From: Bacilli bacterium
Lineage (GTDB): Bacteria > Bacillota_I > Bacilli_A > RF39 > UBA660
Assembly (NCBI GenBank): GCA_017460245.1
Contig: JAFUBK010000170.1
Location: 1-5,252, forward strand
DNA: 5,252 bases
Direction: 5' to 3'
Below, one piece after another: positions 1 through 5,141 of this stretch; the stretch's first letter is position 1, and each line of letters starts with the position of its first letter. The notes under the pieces are model-generated. The model made no database searches. It was not told where the DNA came from and saw only the letters and a program-made list of their open reading frames with translations. Both the position numbers and the translations under genes were made by a program.

Positions 1-284
1 GTCTTATGATGAGTCTTGCTGTTTATAGTTATTTAAATAAAATTGATTTAACTTCTGGCAAAAAAATTGTAGGAACTGGAACGATTGATACTTTGGGTAA
101 TGTTGGTGAGATTAGTGGCGTAAAATACAAGTTAATTGGGGCGGTTAAATCTAAGGCTGATGTGTTTTTAGTACCTTCTGGTGAAAATTATAAAGAAGCT
201 TTAAAGATAAAAGAAAAAAATAATTATAAAATTAAAATTGTTCCAATTAAAACATTTGATGAAGCTTTAACTTATTTAAGTTAG
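1..284 (+). CDS. PDZ/S16 Lon-like serine protease, YlbL/SepM type (C-terminal fragment, 5' end outside window)
   Basis: This is the last ~93 codons of a protein whose frame is open to the left edge. The first complete codon is 3-5 (Leu), followed by MMSLAVYSYL. In Lon/S16 proteases this segment follows the catalytic Ser in a PSAGLMM-type motif, so the Ser codon should lie just outside the window; bases 1-2 (GT) fit the end of the expected Gly codon. The run GTGTIDTLGNVGEISGVKYK is typical of S16 domains. The likely catalytic Lys is the second Lys of GVKYK, codon 129-131, about 45 residues after the expected Ser, close to the 43 in E. coli Lon. The ending (KIVPIKTFDEALTYL) fits the YlbL/SepM family, membrane-anchored PDZ-S16 proteases that process secreted substrates, better than cytosolic Lon. 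The membrane anchor, PDZ domain and ATPase (if any) cannot be seen. The ATG at 6 is internal, not a start. The family is fairly sure; the subfamily is inference. Confidence 0.85.
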   Translation, partial: LMMSLAVYSYLNKIDLTSGKKIVGTGTIDTLGNVGEISGVKYKLIGAVKSKADVFLVPSGENYKEALKIKEKNNYKIKIVPIKTFDEALTYLS

Positions 285-291
285 CTTTTTT
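262..291 (+). terminator. Rho-independent terminator of the protease gene, overlapping its stop codon
   Basis: The stem pairs TAACTT (268-273) with AAGTTA (278-283) around the loop ATTT. It extends through a two-base bulge (266-267) to AAGC (262-265) pairing with GCTT (284-287), and the T run is 286-291. The TAG stop (282-284) lies in the 3' arm, so coding sequence forms the hairpin. The stem is AT-rich and bulged, so efficiency is uncertain, but its position before a promoter supports it. Confidence 0.6.
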
Positions 292-292
292 C

Positions 293-321
293 TTGTAAAA
301 AAAACCACTTTGGTATAAAAT
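293..321 (+). promoter_or_regulatory. Probable sigma-A promoter for mutL
   Basis: An extended -10, TGGTATAAA, lies at 311-319. A -35-like TTGTAA (293-298) lies 15 bp before TATAAA (314-319) or exactly 17 bp before the overlapping TAAAAT (316-321). Either reading predicts a start near 326-328 and a leader of about 26 nt. The same TGGTAT core recurs before the other two transcription units in the window. The call rests on sequence only. Confidence 0.6.
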
Positions 322-338
322 TAAATTACAAGGAAAAT

Positions 339-349
339 AAGTAGGTGAT
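339..349 (+). promoter_or_regulatory. Ribosome binding site that fixes the GTG start of mutL
   Basis: AAGTAGGTGAT differs at one base from the extended Shine-Dalgarno AAGGAGGTGAT, an unusually long match to the 16S rRNA 3' end. It ends 3 nt before the GTG at 353. This supports GTG over the ATG at 371. Confidence 0.8.
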
Positions 350-352
350 ATA

Positions 353-2161
353 GTGGCAATAATAAAAGTGATGGATGAAATTTTAGCTAATAAAATTGCG
401 GCTGGTGAAGTTGTCGAAAGGTGTGCATCTGTTGTTAAGGAACTTGTGGAAAACAGTATAGATGCGGGGGCTGATGAAATCAAAGTAGAACTTACCGATG
501 CGGGCACTAAGGAAATTAAAGTTATTGATAATGGCAAAGGAATGGATGAGTCTGATGCGGTTTTGGCTTTTTCACGTCATGCAACCAGTAAGATTAGCGA
601 TGAAGATGATTTGTATAGACTAAATACTTTGGGTTTTAGAGGTGAGGCTTTAGCTTCAATTGCGGCTGTAAGTAAAGTTGATTTAAAAACTTCACAAGGT
701 GATGTTGGAACTCATGTGCTTATAAATGGTGGCCGTGTGGAGCTTAAAGAAAAGTCTGATGCTAGAAAAGGAACAATTATTTCAGTTAAGGAATTGTTTT
801 ATAATACGCCAGCTAGATTAAAACATATGAAAAGTTTATATAGTGAGCTGGCTAACGTTACTGATTATATGAATAAACTTTCTTTATCAAGGCCAGATAT
901 TAGATTTACTTTAACTAATAATGGTAGTGTGATTTTAAGAACTGATGGTTCTTTTAATACTTTAAAGACAATTCAAAGTATTTATGGCACTGATGTAGCT
1001 AGAAAAATGCTTAAAATTAAAGCGGAAAATGCTGATTATGAGATTGAAGGTTATATTTCTTCGCCTGAAGTACATAGGTCGACTCGTAATAATATGATTA
1101 CATTAGTTAATGGGAGAGTAGTTAAAAATACAGATATCAATAGAGTAATTAATGATAGTTATCATTCTTATAAACCCGATAATCGTTACCCAATAACTGT
1201 TATTCATATTACGGTTGACCCATCAGTTATTGATGTTAATATTCATCCAACAAAAATGGATATTAAATTTAGTAAAATGGACACTTTGTTAGAATTAATA
1301 GAAATGACCATAAAAAAAACTATTAGTAATATTAATTTTATACCAGAGGTTCAGATTAAAAAGCCTAAAGAAAAGTATGAAGAAATGACGCTTGATTTAG
1401 AAAGAGAAAAAAGCGATATTTCTTTTAAGGAACCTGAGATAGTTGTTAATGATTTTAAAGAAACAATTGTTTATGAAGAAGATACGACTGGTGATGTTGT
1501 TCAAGAAGCTTCTGAATCTTATGAAGATGTAATTACACATTATGAAAAATATGATGAAAAATCTATGCCAGAGATGTATCCTGTTGGCTTAGTACATGGC
1601 ACTTATATTATTTGTCAAAATGAAAAGGGAATGTATATAATTGATCAGCATGCGGCTAAAGAAAGATGTAATTATGAAAAATTTAAAGAAGAAATGGGAA
1701 AACCTAATATTGCATCTACGCCATTGCTTTTTCCAATTACCATGGAACTATCCAATACAGAATTTATGATTTTAAAAGAAAATATGAATATTTTAAGGAA
1801 TTTAAAATTTGATATTGAAGAGTTTGGCGTAAATTCAGTTATTATAAAAGCTCATCCCACTTGGATTATGGAAGGATATGAGGAAGAAGCAATAAAAAAG
1901 ATAATTGAAATTGTAATTAGTACACAAAAGGATTTTGATATTGAAAAATTTAATGAAAAAGTGGCAACGATGATGAGCTGTAAAAAAGCAATTAAGGCTA
2001 ATACAAATATTACAATGGAAGAGATGGAAGTTTTGGTTTCTGATTTAAGAAAATGCAAAAATCCATACAATTGTCCTCATGGAAGACCAACGACGATTTT
2101 TTATTCAAATTATGATTTGGAAAAGTTATTTAAAAGAAGTGGATTTGATACTATAAAATAG
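353..2161 (+). CDS. mutL: DNA mismatch repair protein MutL (GHKL ATPase with C-terminal endonuclease)
   Basis: MutL links MutS mismatch recognition to strand incision in the cytoplasm. The product is 602 residues, normal for the family. The N-terminal GHKL ATPase (about 1-330) has E30 and N34 in KELVENSIDAGA, D59 in DNGKGM, RHATSK (75-80), GFRGEAL (94-100), FYNTPARLK (149-157) and the phosphate-sensing K301 in NIHPTK. An acidic, low-complexity linker follows (about 331-404). The C-terminal dimerisation/endonuclease domain carries DQHAAKERCNYE (431-442), SCKKAIKAN (542-550), CPHGRP (574-579) and FKR (593-595). By analogy with Bacillus MutL, D431, H433, E437, C574 and H576 would bind the metals, so this is a self-nicking MutL of the MutH-independent type. 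Two oddities: C24 replaces the usual Pro in VERPASVVKEL, and the expected beta-clamp contact begins with Thr (T456) instead of Gln. GTG starts it, giving the normal N-terminus before IAAGEVVER. The next gene follows closely in the same unit; mutS is not in view. Confidence 0.98.
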   Translation: MAIIKVMDEILANKIAAGEVVERCASVVKELVENSIDAGADEIKVELTDAGTKEIKVIDNGKGMDESDAVLAFSRHATSKISDEDDLYRLNTLGFRGEALASIAAVSKVDLKTSQGDVGTHVLINGGRVELKEKSDARKGTIISVKELFYNTPARLKHMKSLYSELANVTDYMNKLSLSRPDIRFTLTNNGSVILRTDGSFNTLKTIQSIYGTDVARKMLKIKAENADYEIEGYISSPEVHRSTRNNMITLVNGRVVKNTDINRVINDSYHSYKPDNRYPITVIHITVDPSVIDVNIHPTKMDIKFSKMDTLLELIEMTIKKTISNINFIPEVQIKKPKEKYEEMTLDLEREKSDISFKEPEIVVNDFKETIVYEEDTTGDVVQEASESYEDVITHYEKYDEKSMPEMYPVGLVHGTYIICQNEKGMYIIDQHAAKERCNYEKFKEEMGKPNIASTPLLFPITMELSNTEFMILKENMNILRNLKFDIEEFGVNSVIIKAHPTWIMEGYEEEAIKKIIEIVISTQKDFDIEKFNEKVATMMSCKKAIKANTNITMEEMEVLVSDLRKCKNPYNCPHGRPTTIFYSNYDLEKLFKRSGFDTIK

Positions 2162-2164
2162 GAG
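2160..2164 (+). promoter_or_regulatory. Ribosome binding site of the FAD dehydrogenase, overlapping the mutL stop
   Basis: AGGAG uses the last two bases of the mutL TAG (2159-2161) and stands 7 nt before the GTG at 2172. Terminating MutL ribosomes would sit on this site, which suggests translational coupling. No promoter or terminator is visible in the 10-nt gap. Confidence 0.75.
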
Positions 2165-2171
2165 TGGTTTT

Positions 2172-3560
2172 GTGAAATATGATGTTATAGTTGTAGGTGC
2201 GGGCCCAGCTGGCCTTTTCGCATCTTACGAGTTAATTGAAAAAAATAGTGATTTAAAAATTTTGTTAATTGATCAAGGTAAGTTTGCCGATAAAAGAGTT
2301 TGCCCGATGAGTAAAACGGGTAAATGTGTAAATTGTAAACCTTGTAATGTTTTGTCTGGTTATGGAGGCGCGGGAACTTTTTCTGATGGCAAACTTAATT
2401 TTGTGCCGAAACTTGGTAAAAGTGACTTGTTTAAATATATGAATGAGGAAGAGGCTAATAAATTAATTGATGATTGTGAAAAGATATTTACTAAGTTTAA
2501 GATGGATAGTGATGTTTATCCTTCTAATATGGAAGAAGCTTTGAAATACAAAAGTAAAATTGCTTTAACAGGAGCAAAATTACTTTTAATTAAGCAAAAA
2601 CATTTAGGTAGTGATCATTTGCCTGGATATATAAAGAAGTTTACATCTTATTTGAAAGAAAAAGGTGTGGCTATGGTTCAAAATACTGAAGTGCTTGATA
2701 TTAATAGCCAAGACAAAAACAAGCATATACTTAAATGTTTATGTGGGAAAGATGAAGTTAGTTATGAAGCTTCAAAAGTTATAGTTGCTCCAGGAAGAAC
2801 TGGCGCTAAATGGGTTCAGCAACTTGCTGATAAATATAAAATTCCTTATCTATCACAAAGTATTGAAATTGGTGTTCGAGTAGAAGTTAGAAAAGAAATA
2901 TTGGAAAAGATATGTAGTGTTATTTATGATCCGACTATTTTTATTAAAACCGATACTTATGGTGATGAAATTAGAACGTTTTGTACTAATCCGGGTGGCT
3001 TTGTAGCTAAGGAAAATTATTATGGTTATATATGTGTTAATGGTCATGCTTTAAAGAATAAAAAATCAAACAACAGTAATTTTGCTTTTATTACTAAGGT
3101 CCATTTGACGCAGCCGGTAACTAATACGCGTGAATATGGAGAGTCAATTGCAAGAATTGCAAATGTGTTAGGTGATGGAAAGCCTATTATTCAAACACTT
3201 AAGGATTTAAAACAAGGTAGACGCAGTGAATGGCATCGTATTGATAAGGGCTTTATTACACCAACTTTGAAAGATTGTGTAGCTGGTGATTTGGCGTTAG
3301 TTTTACCATATAGAATTATTACTAATATTATTGAAGGTCTTGATAAGTTAAATGAAATTATTCCAGGTGTTAGTAATGATGAAACTTTACTATATGGTCC
3401 AGAAATTAAATTTTTTAGTAATGAAATTGCAACGGATAATAAATTTAAACTTAAAAATTATGATGTTTATTTTATTGGAGATGGCGCTGGTAAGGCTGGT
3501 AATATTGTGACTGCGGCAGCTACTGGACTTGTTTGTGCGAGAGATATTTTAAAAAGATAA
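2172..3560 (+). CDS. Uncharacterised FAD-dependent dehydrogenase (COG2509-like), Cys-rich motif
   Basis: This 462-residue soluble flavoprotein begins with a Rossmann dinucleotide-binding segment, VIVVGAGPAGL (5-15), with an acidic strand end at D34. It ends with a second FAD-contacting segment, YFIGDGAGKAGNIVTAAATG (433-452), where D437 is the usual ribityl-binding Asp. Between them lie the hallmarks of this group: GGAGTFSDGKLN (65-76), IEIGVRVE (231-238) and TFCTNPGGFV (269-278). Four Cys form C44-x7-C52-x2-C55-x2-C58 just before the GGAG motif. They could hold a metal or Fe-S cluster or be redox-active; the sequence cannot decide. No signal peptide or membrane segment is evident. The substrate and electron acceptor are unknown for the family, and I assign none. 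The GTG start is supported by AGGAG 7 nt upstream and by the Rossmann motif at the usual distance from the N-terminus. It is transcribed with mutL; a functional tie to mismatch repair is possible but unproven. Confidence 0.85.
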   Translation: MKYDVIVVGAGPAGLFASYELIEKNSDLKILLIDQGKFADKRVCPMSKTGKCVNCKPCNVLSGYGGAGTFSDGKLNFVPKLGKSDLFKYMNEEEANKLIDDCEKIFTKFKMDSDVYPSNMEEALKYKSKIALTGAKLLLIKQKHLGSDHLPGYIKKFTSYLKEKGVAMVQNTEVLDINSQDKNKHILKCLCGKDEVSYEASKVIVAPGRTGAKWVQQLADKYKIPYLSQSIEIGVRVEVRKEILEKICSVIYDPTIFIKTDTYGDEIRTFCTNPGGFVAKENYYGYICVNGHALKNKKSNNSNFAFITKVHLTQPVTNTREYGESIARIANVLGDGKPIIQTLKDLKQGRRSEWHRIDKGFITPTLKDCVAGDLALVLPYRIITNIIEGLDKLNEIIPGVSNDETLLYGPEIKFFSNEIATDNKFKLKNYDVYFIGDGAGKAGNIVTAAATGLVCARDILKR

Positions 3561-3578
3561 ATTTACTTATCTTTTTTT
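3551..3578 (+). terminator. Rho-independent terminator of the mutL-dehydrogenase unit, containing the stop codon
   Basis: AAAAAGATAA (3551-3560) pairs perfectly over 10 bp with TTATCTTTTT (3567-3576) around a 6-nt loop, and the T run is 3572-3578. The 5' arm includes the last Lys and Arg codons and the TAA stop (3558-3560). The stem has a single G-C pair, and the A-rich 5' arm could also favour termination in the reverse direction. Confidence 0.75.
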
Positions 3579-3598
3579 GTTGATAAAAAAATGATGAT

Positions 3599-3626
3599 TT
3601 GTTTTTCCTTGCTATGAAAATATAAT
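3599..3626 (+). promoter_or_regulatory. Possible second, overlapping miaB promoter
   Basis: A perfect TATAAT lies at 3621-3626, 16 bp after a weak -35-like TTGTTT (3599-3604). It would start transcription near 3633. It overlaps the extended -10 promoter ending at 3637, so the two could not be bound at the same time. In DNA this AT-rich it may be chance. Confidence 0.35.
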
Positions 3627-3637
3627 TATGGTATTAT
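3609..3637 (+). promoter_or_regulatory. Promoter of miaB (extended -10)
   Basis: TTGCTA (3609-3614), a 17-bp spacer and TATTAT (3632-3637) preceded by TGG form a good sigma-A promoter. Transcription would begin near 3644, leaving a leader of about 17 nt. This -10 overlaps the ATG at 3628, arguing that that ATG is not the translation start. Confidence 0.7.
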
Positions 3638-3649
3638 CATTAAAGGAAA

Positions 3650-3657
3650 GAAGTGAT
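3650..3657 (+). promoter_or_regulatory. Ribosome binding site that fixes the miaB start at 3661
   Basis: GAAGTGAT is a variant of GGAGGTGAT and ends 3 nt before the ATG at 3661, the same spacing as for mutL. AAAGGA (3642-3647) lies further upstream as a weaker alternative. The ATG at 3628 has no such site before it. Confidence 0.7.
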
Positions 3658-3660
3658 ATT

Positions 3661-5076
3661 ATGATACTTCCAAATTTAAAAGAGACTCAAAAAAGAACAA
3701 AAAATGCGGTTAAAACTATAGAATACAGTATTGATGATAAATATGTTAATCTTGGTAAAGGGAAAACTTATTTTATAAAAACTTATGGATGCCAAATGAA
3801 TGAACACGATACTGAAAATATTAAAGCTATTTTAGAACAAATGGCTTTTACTGAAGCTGAAGATATGGAAAAGGCTGATTTGATTTTATTAAATACGTGT
3901 GCTATTAGGGAAAATGCTCATAATAAAGTGTTTGGAATGGTTGGGAGAATTAAACATTTAAAGGAGTCTAAACCTGATATAATAGTTGGGTTATGTGGAT
4001 GCATGGTTCAAGAAGAAGTGGTGGCTTTAGAAATAAAAAACAAATATAAATGGTTAGATATTGTTTTTGGAACTCATAATATTAATAATTTACCTTCACT
4101 TTTAAATAACTTTTTGAAAGAGAAAAAATTAAATTTAGAGGTGTTTAGTATTGAAGGTGATATTATTGAAAATATGCCGGCTAAAAGAGATAGTAAATAT
4201 AAAGCTTGGGTAAATATTATGTATGGGTGTGATAAGTTTTGTACTTATTGTATTGTTCCTTATACAAGAGGGAAACAAAGAAGTAGAAAACCTGAAGCAA
4301 TTATAAATGAAGTAAAGGAACTTAAAAACAAGGGGTATAAGGAAGTTACTTTATTGGGCCAAAATGTTAATGCTTATGGTAAAGATTTAGATAGTAGTTA
4401 TGATATGAGTAATTTACTTGAGGATGTTTCGAAAACTGGTATTGAAAGAGTTAGATTTGTAACTTCACATCCATGGGATTTTACGGATGAGATGATAGAG
4501 GTTATTAAAAAATATCCAAATATTATGCCATACATTCATTTGCCACTACAATCTGGTAGCAATCGCATTTTAAAGTTAATGGGAAGACGTTATACAAAAG
4601 AGTCTTATTTGAATTTGTATAATAAATTAAAAAAAGCTATGCCTAATTGTTCGATTACTACAGATATCATTGTTGGTTTTCCAACGGAAACGGAAGAAGA
4701 TTTTAATGAAACTTTGGATGTTGTTAATAAGTGCAAGTTTGATTCAGCTTTTACTTTTATTTTTTCAGCTAGAGTTGGAACACCCGCTGCTAAAATGAAA
4801 GATGATACTCCTTTAAAAATAAAAGAACAAAGATTATATAAATTAAATGAATTAATAAACAAGTATGCACTTGAACGTAATAAAGAATATTTAAATAAAA
4901 CTGTTCCTGTTTTATTAGAGGGTGTAAGTGAAAAAAACGAGGATTTATTAATGGGATATACCGATACGATGAAGCTTGTAAATGTTAAAGCACCTAAAAA
5001 AATGCTTGGACTTGTTGCTAGTGTTAAAATAACTGATGTTAAAACATGGAGTTTGGATGGTGAAACAGTAAAATAA
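3661..5076 (+). CDS. miaB: tRNA-2-methylthio-N6-dimethylallyladenosine synthase MiaB
   Basis: MiaB is a radical SAM enzyme that converts i6A37 to ms2i6A37 in tRNAs reading UNN codons, acting after MiaA. From the ATG at 3661 the product is 471 residues. The N-terminal UPF0004 domain (about 35-155) has the three cluster Cys C44 (TYGCQMN), C80 (LNTC) and C114 (CGCM), with the family spacing C-x35-C-x33-C. The radical SAM core (about 180-400) has C190-x3-C194-x2-C197 in CDKFCTYCIVPYTRG, then GQNVNAYG (233-240), TSHP (268-271), LPLQSGS (294-300) and DIIVGFPTE (335-343). A TRAM RNA-binding domain closes the protein (about 404-466). These motifs favour MiaB over its relatives MtaB and RimO. The ~35-residue extension before the first domain resembles that of Bacillus YmcB (an LKxxxKR segment, then DDKY and GKGKTYFIKTYGCQMN), which supports this start. 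The frame is open to an ATG at 3628, but that lies in a promoter. The gene has its own promoter and terminator. Confidence 0.97.
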   Translation: MILPNLKETQKRTKNAVKTIEYSIDDKYVNLGKGKTYFIKTYGCQMNEHDTENIKAILEQMAFTEAEDMEKADLILLNTCAIRENAHNKVFGMVGRIKHLKESKPDIIVGLCGCMVQEEVVALEIKNKYKWLDIVFGTHNINNLPSLLNNFLKEKKLNLEVFSIEGDIIENMPAKRDSKYKAWVNIMYGCDKFCTYCIVPYTRGKQRSRKPEAIINEVKELKNKGYKEVTLLGQNVNAYGKDLDSSYDMSNLLEDVSKTGIERVRFVTSHPWDFTDEMIEVIKKYPNIMPYIHLPLQSGSNRILKLMGRRYTKESYLNLYNKLKKAMPNCSITTDIIVGFPTETEEDFNETLDVVNKCKFDSAFTFIFSARVGTPAAKMKDDTPLKIKEQRLYKLNELINKYALERNKEYLNKTVPVLLEGVSEKNEDLLMGYTDTMKLVNVKAPKKMLGLVASVKITDVKTWSLDGETVK

Positions 5077-5085
5077 AATTTTAAG

Positions 5086-5114
5086 GCAATTTATTAATAA
5101 ATTGCATTTTCTTT
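5086..5114 (+). terminator. Rho-independent terminator after miaB, perfect 20-nt palindrome
   Basis: GCAATTTA (5086-5093) pairs with TAAATTGC (5098-5105) around the loop TTAA; the whole 20 nt is a perfect palindrome, followed by ATTTTCTTT. The stem has two G-C pairs at its base. It starts 9 nt after the miaB stop. The possible -35 of the next promoter (TTAATA, 5094-5099) lies at its centre, so terminator and promoter share DNA. Confidence 0.7.
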
Positions 5115-5122
5115 GGTATGAT
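5094..5122 (+). promoter_or_regulatory. Promoter for the gene starting at 5142
   Basis: TGGTATGAT (5114-5122) is an extended -10. A weak -35-like TTAATA (5094-5099) lies 17 bp upstream inside the terminator palindrome. The start would fall near 5129, giving a leader of about 13 nt with the ribosome binding site almost at its 5' end. The -10 is the supported part; the -35 is tentative. Confidence 0.55.
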
Positions 5123-5130
5123 AATAACAT

Positions 5131-5137
5131 AGGAGGT
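5131..5137 (+). promoter_or_regulatory. Strong ribosome binding site for the gene at 5142
   Basis: AGGAGGT is a full Shine-Dalgarno core, 4 nt before the ATG at 5142. It is the strongest site in the window and marks a real gene although only 37 codons are visible. Confidence 0.85.
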
Positions 5138-5141
5138 ATTT

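Noticed and set aside
6..284. A complete 92-residue gene starting at ATG 6
   Set aside because: The frame continues to the left edge, and the ATG falls within the conserved segment after the S16 catalytic Ser, so it is an internal Met in a truncated gene.
286..304. T6-CTTGT-A8 hairpin as a terminator
   Set aside because: It consists only of A-T pairs and is followed by A residues, not a T run; the hairpin at 262-291 uses the T run properly.
371..373. ATG at mutL codon 7 as the start
   Set aside because: The GTG at 353 has a near-perfect ribosome binding site and gives the normal MutL N-terminus; the ATG would remove the first strand.
247..537. Minus-strand open frame of 96 codons
   Set aside because: It lies opposite the end of the protease gene, the mutL promoter and the MutL ATPase; its Ser/Leu/Ile-rich content is what AT-rich antisense gives, and no ribosome binding site is evident.
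2301..2350. The four Cys of the dehydrogenase as a ferredoxin-type [4Fe-4S] domain
   Set aside because: C-x7-C-x2-C-x2-C lacks the C-x2-C-x2-C-x3-C-P order of bacterial ferredoxins, so no cluster type can be assigned from sequence.
3628..3660. Upstream ATG of miaB adding 11 residues
   Set aside because: It has no ribosome binding site, lies inside an extended -10 promoter, and the resemblance to Bacillus YmcB begins after 3661.
1852..5130. Other minus-strand frames at 1852-2070, 2853-3047, 4605-4862 and 4948-5130
   Set aside because: Each lies opposite strongly conserved coding sequence (or the miaB terminator in the last case), is hydrophobic and biased, and has no family resemblance.
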